Notes: generated from the letters alone by a model not told the origin. 64,000 nt of DNA from Bacillota bacterium (GCA_009780135.1 WRAP01000001.1:310001-374000); one strand, 5' to 3'. Shown: positions 53,173 through 63,188, numbered from the stretch's first letter. Numbers and translations: made by a program.

Positions 53173-55254
53173 TTATCTTTTTCTGCGTTTTGCTGATATA
53201 GATATTGCTATAGCTAAAATGATAGCAACTATAATAGCTACAATAGACCAAACGATAAGTTCTGCTAATCTAAAGTTAAACTCACGATCTATGTTATTAT
53301 TTTGACGAATTTCCACCTCATGCGGAAGCTCTTCTACAATATAAAAATGCTTACTAAATACACCAAAATATCTATCTATACCTCTAATTTCTACAGTTAT
53401 TATTCCTAAATAACTATTGCTTAAAAATGACACTCTAAAATCCCTACCCTCTATTAATGTTCTACCATTTAATCCATCCCCTCCACTTCTTGCTACAATT
53501 TGAATTTGTGGCTCTATTGCATAGCCTGTATATCTAAAGAAAAATACACCATCTACAATGTCAAAATCGCTATATACTAAATTTACAAATGTAACACTAC
53601 AAATAAAATGATTTATGTCCTCTCTAGCAGACATAGGAAGTCCACCACTAGCACTTCGTTCTGCCCAAACTCCTACAAAAAACACATCCAAATCACCGTT
53701 AAGAATAGCTGAAGCACTTATTGAGTTAGTTTCGATTAAAGCAGCAAAATCAAACAAATCATATTCTACCCATTGACCATTCAAATGCATAACTTGTCGC
53801 CATCCTAACATAATGTGAGTGCTGCTAGTAAATTGGTTTGGTAGTACAAATGACGAAAAAGCGTTAAGAGAAAGCATCTCCGGAAGATACCCTATAAATT
53901 CTATGCCCGATGCTCCAGAGTGAAAATGAACTCTAAGAGTATTTGGAGTCCATCTAGCTATAAGAGTAGCGTTACTACCTAAAATCGTCCATAGCCTAAT
54001 AGACACTCCTTGACTATCAAATATTCTTTGATAATTATTTGCTCCTATTCTATAATAAAAGCCAGTCAAACTATAAGCTGGACGCACAGGCATAGGAAGC
54101 GGAAGATTAGTCGGCATAGAGTCAAAAGTAGCATTAAATGTTTGCGTAGGCGAGATTCCGCCGGTTCCTTGTGCACTATTGATAGTAAATGTTGTGCGCC
54201 TAGCAGTAAAAACAGGATATAATATTATATTACCTGCATTATTGCCTCTACGATAAATCATATTAAATACATTATGCTCATCTTCTAAAAACTGCCATAT
54301 TCCATCAGCTTGAAAAGTCCAGCCTAAAAAATCCCAGCCAACTATAGCAAAATTTCTTTCTTTTAACTCGTACGGATGATCATAACGCAAAGTCATAAAA
54401 CCCATTGAGCCAGTTATAGAGTTAGAATTATGAGTTAAAAGCGATGGCATAGACGCACTAGGCATACTAGCAGGTCTGTCGTAACTAAATATATCTTCTC
54501 TAACGGCATTATCAAACAATAAACCAGATTCTACAAATTTAGGAACTGAATTAAAATGAATCTGATATGTATGTGGCGTCCATATGGCATAAAGCCTAGT
54601 AAGATTATCTAAATAAATCCTATTTAGAGTATTAGCACCATCAAGAAATATAACATTACCTACTGGTGTAAGCGACCAACCATTAAAATTCCAACCGTTT
54701 AATCTAAATTGATTAACAGGCAACGGATTTGCTGAATTAAACGCAAAAATGCCACCCGTATGATGCATAGAATCCCAATTACTTCCAGACTCAGCAAAAA
54801 CCATATTGCCAACTGCTGTAGCTTCAGCTGGCACATTAGCTACCAGCGTAATACCAAATTGCCTAGGTGTCCAACCAGCGTATAGAGTAGCATCTTGATT
54901 AAACTGAGTAGTCCCCCAAACTACAACAGTTCCGATTGGACTACCAATTCTCCAGCCATTAAAAATATGACCCTCTCTAAAAGGTGAGCCGGGATTAATT
55001 CCACCAAAGCCGGGATTAAATGTTTGAGGATGCGGAGCATCTATACCAGGAGGCATTGTGCCACCGTTTAGATTAAAGGTTATTGTAACATTAGTCGACT
55101 CTTCTAACGGCATAACTACCCCATCTGCAACTATTGCAGCATTACCAAATATTGTTAAAGCAATAACGCTTACTATTGCTAATAACACTGCCAAAACAAT
55201 AACACCTAACCAAGCTATTTTCTTTTTTTGAATAGCAAATTCTTTAGTATTCAT
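53173..55254 (-). CDS. membrane-anchored protein with InlB-type (Flg_new) repeats
   Basis: This 693-residue surface protein has an N-terminal hydrophobic signal or anchor (about 13-37), about five repeats of the Listeria-Bacteroides (InlB B-repeat) type, and a C-terminal span (about 662-685) with a basic tail (SAKRRKR). The repeats show the familiar VTFNLNGGT, GWRIG, and ATLYAGWTP pattern, then YAIWTP, YPVFTA, IARWTP and VGVWAE. No LPxTG motif is seen, so the protein stays in the membrane. AAGGAG lies about 9 bases upstream. It follows ftsW in the same direction with 112 bases between. Repeats of this kind are common in adhesins; the ligand is unknown. Confidence 0.9.
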   Translation of the reverse strand: MNTKEFAIQKKKIAWLGVIVLAVLLAIVSVIALTIFGNAAIVADGVVMPLEESTNVTITFNLNGGTMPPGIDAPHPQTFNPGFGGINPGSPFREGHIFNGWRIGSPIGTVVVWGTTQFNQDATLYAGWTPRQFGITLVANVPAEATAVGNMVFAESGSNWDSMHHTGGIFAFNSANPLPVNQFRLNGWNFNGWSLTPVGNVIFLDGANTLNRIYLDNLTRLYAIWTPHTYQIHFNSVPKFVESGLLFDNAVREDIFSYDRPASMPSASMPSLLTHNSNSITGSMGFMTLRYDHPYELKERNFAIVGWDFLGWTFQADGIWQFLEDEHNVFNMIYRRGNNAGNIILYPVFTARRTTFTINSAQGTGGISPTQTFNATFDSMPTNLPLPMPVRPAYSLTGFYYRIGANNYQRIFDSQGVSIRLWTILGSNATLIARWTPNTLRVHFHSGASGIEFIGYLPEMLSLNAFSSFVLPNQFTSSTHIMLGWRQVMHLNGQWVEYDLFDFAALIETNSISASAILNGDLDVFFVGVWAERSASGGLPMSAREDINHFICSVTFVNLVYSDFDIVDGVFFFRYTGYAIEPQIQIVARSGGDGLNGRTLIEGRDFRVSFLSNSYLGIITVEIRGIDRYFGVFSKHFYIVEELPHEVEIRQNNNIDREFNFRLAELIVWSIVAIIVAIILAIAISISAKRRKR

Positions 55255-55366
55255 ATATTTTTCTCCTTAAATTTTATACAACAAAAAATTAAAAAATTGT
55301 AAGAAATTTATGTACAGTTATTGATTATTTATACATTGTTTTTTGATATGTGTCAAGCATTATTTT

Positions 55367-56560
55367 TTATATTGCTTGCACGCTTTTATGAGAATTTCTT
55401 GATATGCTTTGAAGAATGCCGATTGAAGAGAGAAATACGATTAGACTAGATGAACCGGCACTTATAAATGGAAGCGGTAGACCGGTTGGCGGAATACTGC
55501 CTGTTACAACAGCAATATTTACTAGGGTTTGAATTGCAATAATGCCTGCGATTCCACTTGCTAGATATGTACCAAATCTATCAGGAGCTTTTTGAGCAAT
55601 TTTAATAGCACGAGAAATTAAAACAATGAAACCGAAGAATAATAACATACAGCCAAAAAGTCCAAACTCCTCGCCTATTATACTTAGAATAAAATCGCTT
55701 TCGGAAAACGGTAAAAATAAATATTTTTGTCTTGAGTTAAATAATCCTAGACCAAACAATCCGCCACTACCTAACGAATAATATGACTGAATCAATTGAA
55801 AACCTTCACCAAGAGGAGATTGCCATGGGTCTAAAAATGCCATAAGGCGATTCATTCGATATGGTTCTATTATTATGAGTGTGGGGATAACTGCCATAAA
55901 CGGGATAGCAAGCATAACGAAATGTTTGATTTTCATTCCGCCAATAAACAACATAGCAAGCATAAGCATACCTGTAACCATAGTAATGCTCATATTAGGT
56001 TGCAGTATTATAAGCACACAAATACCCACTCCTACCGCCAATACAGGAATTATAGTTTTAAATTTACTCATTTTTTTAGCATTTTTTGCCATATAAGCTG
56101 CAGCAAAAATAATAAAAGCAAATTTAGCAATCTCACTGGGTTGAAGTGTAAAAAACGGAAAATTTATCCATCTTCTCGCACCGTAATTTTCTATGCCGAT
56201 ACCTGGTACAAAAACTAAGACTAGTAAAATTATGGATATAAGTAAAATTATGTAGCGAAACTTAATTAGCTTGCGATAATCTATAAAAGATAGTGCAAAC
56301 ATCGCCCCAATACCAAAAATAGCACCTACAAGCTGCTTATACATAAATAAGAATTCGTTGCCGAAATTTACTCTGGCATTATAATGACTGGCAGAATACA
56401 CCATAAGCACTCCAAAAGCAACTAAAGCTAAAGTTACACCATACAAAAGCGGGTCTAGTTTACTCGATTTATTAGCCATATCCTTTATGATAGCAGATTC
56501 GAGTTTTGTATTTGCGTTTTTAGAATTACGCATTTTTAGTTTTTGAAATATATTAGTCAT
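55367..56560 (-). CDS. ftsW: FtsW/RodA/SpoVE-family glycan polymerase
   Basis: SEDS proteins polymerise peptidoglycan; FtsW works at the division site. The 397-residue protein has about ten membrane spans, the start LYGVTLALVAFGVLMVYSAS, LGEGFQLIQSYYSLGSGGLFGLGL, SESDFILSIIGEEFG and the C-terminal TGSIPPTGLPLPFISAGSSSLIV motif. It directly follows murD, as in a dcw cluster, which favours FtsW (or the sporulation paralogue SpoVE) over RodA. The long polar N-terminus (about 35 residues) is cytosolic. There is no clear ribosome site. Confidence 0.88.
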   Translation of the reverse strand: MTNIFQKLKMRNSKNANTKLESAIIKDMANKSSKLDPLLYGVTLALVAFGVLMVYSASHYNARVNFGNEFLFMYKQLVGAIFGIGAMFALSFIDYRKLIKFRYIILLISIILLVLVFVPGIGIENYGARRWINFPFFTLQPSEIAKFAFIIFAAAYMAKNAKKMSKFKTIIPVLAVGVGICVLIILQPNMSITMVTGMLMLAMLFIGGMKIKHFVMLAIPFMAVIPTLIIIEPYRMNRLMAFLDPWQSPLGEGFQLIQSYYSLGSGGLFGLGLFNSRQKYLFLPFSESDFILSIIGEEFGLFGCMLLFFGFIVLISRAIKIAQKAPDRFGTYLASGIAGIIAIQTLVNIAVVTGSIPPTGLPLPFISAGSSSLIVFLSSIGILQSISRNSHKSVQAI

Positions 56561-56649
56561 TTGAAATAATAAGAAAAAATATTTTTTTTTGTTCGGTCAT
56601 TTTTTAGCCGTCGTTGCAAGCTATAATATCCTGAAATTATAAAATATCC

Positions 56650-57969
56650 TTAATTTGTAGTTTTATCAGTTGTAGTTTGCAGTTCCTTTACAATTCTCTC
56701 AAACTCTTCTCCCCTATCTTTATAATCTTTATAGCTATCAAAACTAGAACATGCTGGGCTTAACAACACATTATCAGTTTCTATATCTAAACTCATCTTT
56801 ATTGCCCTTTCTAAACTTCTTGCTATTTCTATATTTACAAAACCTGCTCTTATAGCACTAGCAAATAATTTTTCTGCTGTTTCTCCAATTGCTAGCACTT
56901 TTACAATATTTTTCGGCAATCTTAAAAATAAATTATCAAAATCATATCCTTTATCTTTACCGCCCACTATTAATACCGTATTGCCTTTCATACTCTTTGT
57001 CGCAGCTATTGTTGCCCCGATATTTGTACCTTTGCTATCGTTAAAGAACCTCTTTCCGAAAACCTCGCTACAAAATACAATCCTGTGCGGTTCTCCCCCA
57101 TACTTTCCTAACCCACTAACAATTGCATCATTATCTACTCCCAAAATCTTCGCTGTTGCCAAACAAAATAACGCATTTGCCACATTATGTTGCCCTTTAA
57201 GAGCAATATCATCTATGCTACAAACCTCCTCCCCATAATAACATAGCTTATCACCGAATAAATATGCCCCGTCTACTTTATTCTCAACACTAACAAATTC
57301 AACCTTGCTTTTAGGATTGAATCCTGCTAAATACTCACTTGCAATATCATCGCTACTAAGCAATAAATAATCTTCTGTCGTTTGATTTTTTGCAATATTT
57401 TTTTTAGCTTTTGCGTATATGTCCATATTTCCGTGCCTATCAAGATGATCGGGCGAAATATTAGTAATCATAGCGATATGAGGTCTTAGCTTGCCACCAT
57501 CACACATTTGCTCTAACTGAAAGCTCGATAGCTCCACTACTGCAATATTAGGATTATCTACTGCCACGCATTCACTAAAAGAATAACCGACATTACCACA
57601 AGCCTTAGCATTAAGACTGCCCTCTTTTAGAATACACTCTAAAAGCTTTGTAACAGTGGTTTTACCGTTAGTGCCGGTAATCCCAACAATCAAACCGCTA
57701 AAATTTCTGCTTGCCAACTCAACCTCGCTAATAACTTCTACTTTTTCTTTTTTACACACTTTGTAAATTTTATGCTTTAAGTCTATAGACGGACTAATAA
57801 CGCACAAATCAAACTGCTCAACAAACCTCTCGGTTAATAATATTTTATCAACCGCTTCGTCATATAAAAAAACATTAGCCCCAAGTTTATTTAAGAGCTT
57901 TTCAGCACCTAAGCCGGAAATTCCGCTACCCAATACCAAAACATTCAAATTTCGATAATTTTCGCACAT
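56650..57969 (-). CDS. murD: UDP-N-acetylmuramoylalanine--D-glutamate ligase
   Basis: MurD adds D-glutamate to UDP-MurNAc-L-Ala with ATP hydrolysis. The 439-residue protein has the N-terminal Rossmann-like start VLVLGSGISGLGAEKLL, the ATP loop GITGTNGKTTVTKLLE, the conserved NISPDHLDRHG (catalytic region), and the C-terminal NDSKGTNIGA and SPACSSFDSYKDYKDRGEEF. It precedes ftsW in the order found in division and wall clusters, but mraY, murF, murG, murC and ftsQ are not adjacent. Its start is 72 bases from that of the divergent ilvA. A GAGGGG lies about 23 bases upstream, too far to be a normal ribosome site. Confidence 0.95.
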   Translation of the reverse strand: MCENYRNLNVLVLGSGISGLGAEKLLNKLGANVFLYDEAVDKILLTERFVEQFDLCVISPSIDLKHKIYKVCKKEKVEVISEVELASRNFSGLIVGITGTNGKTTVTKLLECILKEGSLNAKACGNVGYSFSECVAVDNPNIAVVELSSFQLEQMCDGGKLRPHIAMITNISPDHLDRHGNMDIYAKAKKNIAKNQTTEDYLLLSSDDIASEYLAGFNPKSKVEFVSVENKVDGAYLFGDKLCYYGEEVCSIDDIALKGQHNVANALFCLATAKILGVDNDAIVSGLGKYGGEPHRIVFCSEVFGKRFFNDSKGTNIGATIAATKSMKGNTVLIVGGKDKGYDFDNLFLRLPKNIVKVLAIGETAEKLFASAIRAGFVNIEIARSLERAIKMSLDIETDNVLLSPACSSFDSYKDYKDRGEEFERIVKELQTTTDKTTN

Positions 57970-58005
57970 TGTTTATATGTATGCTGTTGCCCCTCTACAT
58001 TATGC

Positions 58006-58034
58006 TTGCACAAATTTTTCAAATCACATATACT
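58006..58034 (+). promoter_or_regulatory. promoter of ilvA, predicting a leaderless transcript
   Basis: TTGCAC (58006-58011), a 17-base spacer and TATACT (58029-58034). The start codon begins 7 bases after the -10 box, the usual distance to the transcription start. Confidence 0.7.
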
Positions 58035-58040
58035 AAAGGT

Positions 58041-59243
58041 ATGGCTCTAACATTTGAAGATGTTTTGAAGGCTCAAAAACGCATTGCGGATGCTGTGCAT
58101 AAAACCAGCCAATATTACTCGGAAACATTTTCTAAGTTTTCGGGTAACTCAATTTATCTAAAAACAGAAAATCTGCAAAAAACGGGCTCCTTTAAGGCTA
58201 GGGGCGCTTACAATATGATAGCTAAACAATGCGAAATAAACTGCCATGCTAGCGTTATTACAGCAAGTGCAGGCAACCACGCACAGGGCGTTGCATATTC
58301 TGCTAGTAAAAAAGAAATTGAAAGCACTATTGTTATGCCCACTGCCTCTCCTATCGCCAAAATTATGGCAACTAGCGGATACGGAGCTAATGTTATTTTG
58401 CACGGCGATAGCTTTGACGATGCGTACTCTCACGCACTTGAGCTAGCAAAAACAAGCGGAGCTAGCTTTATTCCACCGTTTAATAATGAGGATATTATAG
58501 CAGGTCAAGCCACGGTTGCACTAGAGATGCTAGCCGATAAGCCAGATTTAGATATGATTATCGTGCCTGTTGGTGGAGGTGGACTGCTTGCAGGTGTAGC
58601 TTTTATAGCTAAACACATAAAGCCTTCTATCAAAATTATCGGAGTTCAAGCCAATAAAGCAGACGCTTTTGCTAAAAGTTTTGTCAGTAAAAAACTGGTT
58701 GCTCTAGATAACATTTACACCATTGCCGACGGAATTGCTGTTAAAAAACCAGGCAATATTACGCTTGAATATATTCTAAAATATGCCGATGATGTTCTTA
58801 CTGTTAGTGATGACGAAATTGCCGAAACAGTGATTTTGCTTATGGAGCGTGCAAAGCTGTTTGTTGAGGCTAGTGGAGCAACCTCGGTAGCTCTTGCTTG
58901 TAGCGGTAGATTAAAAATAAAAAATAAAAATATAGGCTGTATTTTATCGGGCGGAAATATTGATGTGGGATTAGTTCACAAAATTATCGAAAGAGGTCTA
59001 AGGGTGCGTGGCAGAAAAATGAAATTAAGTATTGTTTTGCTTGATAAGCCGGGAAGTCTAGAACAGTTTACTGCAATTATGGCAAAAAATAACGCAAATA
59101 TAATTTCCGTTCAATACGACCGTGCCAATACCGAATTAACTCTTAACGAAACTATTTTGCATATAGAATTCGAACCCATAGGATTAAGCGAAGGCAAAAA
59201 ACTAATTGAAAAATTAAAGTGTACAGGATATAAAATTATTTAA
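58041..59243 (+). CDS. ilvA: threonine ammonia-lyase with ACT domain
   Basis: This PLP enzyme deaminates threonine (and serine) to 2-oxobutanoate, the first step of isoleucine synthesis or a catabolic route. From ATG 58041 (MALTFEDVLKAQKRI) it has 400 residues, the size of the short TdcB/IlvA form. The PLP lysine is in TGSFKARGAYN, the PLP-phosphate loop in VPVGGGGLLAG, and a single C-terminal ACT domain (about 327-400, KLSIVLLDKPGSLEQF) that should allow control by amino acids. An in-frame start 72 bases earlier overlaps the murD start and is unsupported. The gene converges with mutS2 (22 bases apart), and there is no hairpin terminator. Confidence 0.93.
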   Translation: MALTFEDVLKAQKRIADAVHKTSQYYSETFSKFSGNSIYLKTENLQKTGSFKARGAYNMIAKQCEINCHASVITASAGNHAQGVAYSASKKEIESTIVMPTASPIAKIMATSGYGANVILHGDSFDDAYSHALELAKTSGASFIPPFNNEDIIAGQATVALEMLADKPDLDMIIVPVGGGGLLAGVAFIAKHIKPSIKIIGVQANKADAFAKSFVSKKLVALDNIYTIADGIAVKKPGNITLEYILKYADDVLTVSDDEIAETVILLMERAKLFVEASGATSVALACSGRLKIKNKNIGCILSGGNIDVGLVHKIIERGLRVRGRKMKLSIVLLDKPGSLEQFTAIMAKNNANIISVQYDRANTELTLNETILHIEFEPIGLSEGKKLIEKLKCTGYKII

Positions 59244-59265
59244 TTTTAGACTAATTACATCTTTT

Positions 59266-61680
59266 TTACTTTTCGCTATTTAATTCCACTATAGTGACAC
59301 CTGTTTCACCTTCACCGTAGCGACCGTAGCGAATGCTTTTGGTGCGTTTTAGAGATTTTAGATACGCTTGTATGCCTTTACCTAGTGCACCTGTGCCTTT
59401 ACCGTGCACTATTCGCAGTTGTAAATTGCTTGTCCTGTCATACATAATAAAGGATTCTATTTGCTGTATAGCTTCCGACACCGTAAGACCCAATACCTTT
59501 AATTCCTTTGGAACTGTCTGCGGAGGTAGCGGTTCGTAATTAAAAGTTACGCTAGAGGGTTTGTGTTTGTTGTTTTGGATTACTTGACTTGTATTTTTAC
59601 TTGCGATATTTTTGCTTGTTAGTATTTGTTGTTGAACAAATAGCTTTGAGAAATGAACATTTGTTAAAGCGTTGCCTACTCTGACTTGAACTTCGCCCCG
59701 TTTGTTTGGCAAAGCCACAACAATTGCTAAGCTATCAAGCGGTTCGCAATACAGATTATCACCTACTTTAATATCATCCACCACAAGTGGGGTTGATGGC
59801 TTAGTTCGTTCAACTTCTAATTCTTCTATAAAGGCAAGGTTTTCTAACTCTCTGCGTTTTTTCTTGGCTAGCAAAATACTCTGCTCATCTGCCTTTTCTT
59901 TTAACGCTACAATTTCTTCTATCAACTCTTCTGCCTTATCAACTGAATTTCCTATAATTCTACGAACTTCTAATCTTGCATTTTCGCTTAATTTCCTATG
60001 CTGTTCTATAAGTTTTTTGCGTTCTTGCTCTACTGCTATTAACTCTTCTTCTATCCGCATCCTCTCCGCTTTTGCTCTATCTCGCTCCTCTATCGCTTCC
60101 GCCTTTGCATCCTGAGCCTTAATTAAAGCCTGTTCAAACTTTTGTTCATCTTTATTAAGGCTCTCCTTAGCAATTCTTAGAATATCTTTATCTAGCCCTA
60201 ACGACTCAGCAATATTTAGAGCATGGCTAGCACCCGCTACACCAATTACAATTTGATAAGTTGGCTTTAAAGATTTTTCACAAAAACGCATACACGCATT
60301 TTGAATTTTATCGCTAGCGGTTGCATATTGTTTTAGATTGCTATAATGCGTTGTAATAACACCCTTTGCGTTTCGTTTTTCTAAATGCTTAATAATACCA
60401 AATGCTATAGCCGAACCTTCTAACGGATCAGTTCCGCTACCTAGTTCATCTAATAGGATTAACGAATTTTCCGTAACTTTACTTGTTATGTCTGATAAAT
60501 TTAAAATATGTGAACTAAAAGTACTTAATGAATGTTGAATACTTTGCTCATCACCAATGTCGCAAAACACATTTTCGAACACCGCAATCTCACTTTCTTC
60601 TTGTGCCGGGATAAAAAATCCGCTTGTTGCCATAAGACTAAATAATCCTGCGATTTTTAAACAAACTGTTTTACCACCTGTATTTGGCCCCGTTATTAAA
60701 AGTAGCGGAAATTGATCTCCAAATGATAAATCAACAGGCACAACAGTGGATTTATCTATAAGCGGATGTCTACCTTTTTTTATATTTACTGCGCCAAATG
60801 AGTTTAATATCGGCTTTGAAGCGTTAAAACTAACCGAAAAGTGCATTTTTGCACTTATTATGTCTAGTAGAACAAGTATTTCTTGGTTGTTTTTTAGATT
60901 TTCGCTAGCGGTTGATACTAAGCTAGATAAGATTTTTAGTATTTTTTCTATCTCTTTTTGCTCAGCAATTTGCAATGATTTTAATTCGTTATTTAATTCA
61001 ACCACTGCCATCGGCTCTATAAATACCGTTGCTCCGCTATCGGAACGGTCGTGCACTATTCCATGCACCTCGCCTCTAAATTCCGACTTTACAGGCAAAA
61101 CAAATCTTCCGTTTCGTACCGTAACAATATTATCTTGCAAAAACTTACTCCCCTTTTTTGTATAGCTACTTAGCTTTTCTTTTAAACGAGCGTCGGTAGA
61201 AGTAATTTTACGACGAATGTCTCTAAGTTCACTACTGGCACCATCTTTTAATTCGGCTTCATTAGCTATTGCATCACCAATAGAGTTTTCAATTGTAGAA
61301 TAAATCGTAGCTTGATTCACAATTTCTTTTAATAAAAAAACCCCTTCCCCGCAAGATAAAATATCCTTTTTAATAATTCTAATAGCTCTAATTTGTTTTG
61401 CTATACTAAGAAGCTCGGAAATTTGTAATATAGCCCCTATTGACGAACGCTGTAACGCAATTGATATATCATCGAATGAAAGTATATTACTCGCATTATA
61501 TTTATTGATAGCCAAATAATACTCCTCAGTATAATCAAGAAGTTTGTTAGCAGTAAAAATATCGGTTGTTGGCCTTGTAGATACAATTGCATCCTTACCT
61601 AATTGCGACACCGCATATTCGCTAACTAATGATAAAATTTTATCAAATTCTAGAGTTTTTAATGTTTTTTGGCTAATCAT
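59266..61680 (-). CDS. mutS2: endonuclease MutS2
   Basis: MutS2 acts on recombination intermediates or, as shown in Bacillus, on stalled ribosomes; it is not the mismatch repair MutS. The 804-residue protein has a clamp/lever helical region (about 100-290), Walker A GPNTGGKTVCLK, DELGSGTDPLEGSA and TTHYSNLKQYA in the ATPase, a long coiled coil (about 510-620) and a C-terminal Smr nuclease domain with VHGKGTGALGKGIQAYLKS (LDLR replaced by the LRI start). No ribosome site precedes the ATG. A hairpin with GTG-CGACA arms lies about 20 bases upstream. Confidence 0.95.
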   Translation of the reverse strand: MISQKTLKTLEFDKILSLVSEYAVSQLGKDAIVSTRPTTDIFTANKLLDYTEEYYLAINKYNASNILSFDDISIALQRSSIGAILQISELLSIAKQIRAIRIIKKDILSCGEGVFLLKEIVNQATIYSTIENSIGDAIANEAELKDGASSELRDIRRKITSTDARLKEKLSSYTKKGSKFLQDNIVTVRNGRFVLPVKSEFRGEVHGIVHDRSDSGATVFIEPMAVVELNNELKSLQIAEQKEIEKILKILSSLVSTASENLKNNQEILVLLDIISAKMHFSVSFNASKPILNSFGAVNIKKGRHPLIDKSTVVPVDLSFGDQFPLLLITGPNTGGKTVCLKIAGLFSLMATSGFFIPAQEESEIAVFENVFCDIGDEQSIQHSLSTFSSHILNLSDITSKVTENSLILLDELGSGTDPLEGSAIAFGIIKHLEKRNAKGVITTHYSNLKQYATASDKIQNACMRFCEKSLKPTYQIVIGVAGASHALNIAESLGLDKDILRIAKESLNKDEQKFEQALIKAQDAKAEAIEERDRAKAERMRIEEELIAVEQERKKLIEQHRKLSENARLEVRRIIGNSVDKAEELIEEIVALKEKADEQSILLAKKKRRELENLAFIEELEVERTKPSTPLVVDDIKVGDNLYCEPLDSLAIVVALPNKRGEVQVRVGNALTNVHFSKLFVQQQILTSKNIASKNTSQVIQNNKHKPSSVTFNYEPLPPQTVPKELKVLGLTVSEAIQQIESFIMYDRTSNLQLRIVHGKGTGALGKGIQAYLKSLKRTKSIRYGRYGEGETGVTIVELNSEK

Positions 61681-61781
61681 CTTTTTCTAAAGTTCGTGCG
61701 ACAAAATGTCGTCACTACAATGATTTCTATTTTATTACTAAAATAAAAATCATAATTTCTAATTAAACACAATTATACCCC

Positions 61782-61821
61782 AAAACCTCTGCCTATAAAA
61801 TACTTTCTAAACAGAGGTTTT
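61782..61821 (-). terminator. hairpin between acpP and mutS2
   Basis: AAAACCTCTG and CAGAGGTTTT form a perfect 10-bp stem around a 20-base loop. It lies 33 bases after the acpP stop. GGGG, not a T-run, follows on the minus strand, so stopping may be partial. A TATAAT box just after it may begin the mutS2 transcript. Confidence 0.5.
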
Positions 61822-61854
61822 AAGTGTTTCTTAGTAAAAAAGTTAATTTTTAGA

Positions 61855-62076
61855 CTATGCTTGTGACTCGATAAAGCTAACTAAATCACCAACTGATTTA
61901 ATACCTTCGCTCATTGGAATCTCGAAGCCAAATTCTTCTTCTAGCTTCATAACCAAATCTACCGTATCTAAAGAGTCTAGACCGATTTCGGCAAAGGTTG
62001 TTGCTGGCGTGATACTAGAAGGGTCAAAATCCCTATAGTCTACTAAAATTTTTGTAATTCTTTCTGTTACTGTCAT
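61855..62076 (-). CDS. acpP: acyl carrier protein
   Basis: AcpP carries growing acyl chains on a phosphopantetheine arm during fatty acid synthesis. The 73-residue acidic protein has Ser35 in GLDSLDTVDLVMKLEEEFG as attachment site and the usual FAEIGLDSL and FEIPMSEG blocks. AAGGAG lies 9 bases before the ATG. It follows fabH after 143 bases containing a palindromic repeat. FabD, FabG and FabF are not near. Confidence 0.96.
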   Translation of the reverse strand: MTVTERITKILVDYRDFDPSSITPATTFAEIGLDSLDTVDLVMKLEEEFGFEIPMSEGIKSVGDLVSFIESQA

Positions 62077-62148
62077 AATGTTTTTCTCCTTTTTTACCCC
62101 CTATATATATAAATTACCGAGTTGGCAATATTATACTTTATTTTATAT

Positions 62149-62214
62149 AATTGAGAATTTTGGATTGATTTTACTAAACTTCAATTACATATAGTAAATC
62201 AACAATTCTCAATT
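62149..62214. repeat. short palindromic repeat, copy 2
   Basis: AATTGAGAATT (62149-62159) and AATTCTCAATT (62204-62214) are perfect outer arms. Inside, GATTTTACTA and TAGTAAATC nearly pair. The right arm TAGTAAATCAACAATTC (62192-62208) recurs exactly at 53119-53135. It lies between fabH and acpP. Confidence 0.55.
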
Positions 62215-62219
62215 AAAAT

Positions 62220-63170
62220 TTACCACTCCATCAACATCGCACCAGTCGTTAGCCCTGCTCCAAAGGCACAAATTGCTATAAGGTCGCCTCGCTTTAGTTT
62301 GCCGGCTTTATTTATCTCGTCTAATAAAACAGGTATACTTGCAGCTGAGAGGTTGCCTGTGTGGTCAATTGTATTATGGAATTTCTCCTTGGGAATTTTT
62401 AAGCTATGTATTGCTGCATCAATAATCCTAATATTAGCTTGATGAAGAAGAAAATGACTTACTTTTTCTTGAGTTATCTTAGCATCATCTAACACAAACT
62501 TAATATCGTTTACGATAGCATTAACAGCAAATTTATATACTTCTTGACCGTTCATTTTAATATGCTGAACAGGAAATTCTCTCGTACTAAACGGGCTATC
62601 TCCACCTCTAAAATCCTCATATAAATTAGCTTTGCCTGGTTGAGTCGTTAAACGGATTGATCTAAGATTATCACCTTCACCTAACACAACAGCACCCGCA
62701 CCATCACCAAACAACACGCAAGTTGCTCTATCGCTCCAGTCTATATGATGGCTTAATCTTTCTGCCCCCAAAACCAAAACCTTTTTAACTTTTTTTCTGG
62801 CAAAATAACCCGCTACTACATCTAAAGCATAAACAAAACCACTGCAAGCAGCATTAATATCAAATGCAGGGCAACTAACTCCTAACTTTTCAGCAATTAA
62901 ACAAGACATAGACGGAGTTATTGTATCGCCAACTAGCGTGGCTGATACAATCAAATCAATTTCCGACACATCAACTTTAGCATCTTTTATCGCTTTAATG
63001 CTCGCCTCTACAGCTAAATCTGTAATAGTTTCGTCAGATAGAATGTTGCGAGATTTAATGCCAGTCTTAGATACAATCCATTCATCGGAGGTATCCATTT
63101 TTTTAGCTAAATCGTCGTTTGTAACTTTTAATTTAGGCAGACTACTGCCCGTTCCTAATATTTGAAACAT
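62220..63170 (-). CDS. fabH: beta-ketoacyl-ACP synthase III
   Basis: FabH starts fatty acid synthesis by joining an acyl-CoA to malonyl-ACP. The 316-residue protein has the catalytic triad: Cys in DINAACSGFVYALDV, His in LLHQANIRII and Asn in TGNLSAASIP (family: GNTSAASIP). The start LGTGSSLPKLKVTND is typical. It faces the same way as acpP, 143 bases apart, and follows the cyclophilin gene by 18 bases. No ribosome site precedes ATG 63170. Confidence 0.95.
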   Translation of the reverse strand: MFQILGTGSSLPKLKVTNDDLAKKMDTSDEWIVSKTGIKSRNILSDETITDLAVEASIKAIKDAKVDVSEIDLIVSATLVGDTITPSMSCLIAEKLGVSCPAFDINAACSGFVYALDVVAGYFARKKVKKVLVLGAERLSHHIDWSDRATCVLFGDGAGAVVLGEGDNLRSIRLTTQPGKANLYEDFRGGDSPFSTREFPVQHIKMNGQEVYKFAVNAIVNDIKFVLDDAKITQEKVSHFLLHQANIRIIDAAIHSLKIPKEKFHNTIDHTGNLSAASIPVLLDEINKAGKLKRGDLIAICAFGAGLTTGAMLMEW

Positions 63171-63188
63171 AATATTTATAGATAGGAG

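Noticed and set aside
59702-61165. Frames of about 140 residues opposite mutS2
   Set aside because: Antisense shadows rich in Ser and Phe, as expected from reversed charged coiled-coil codons.
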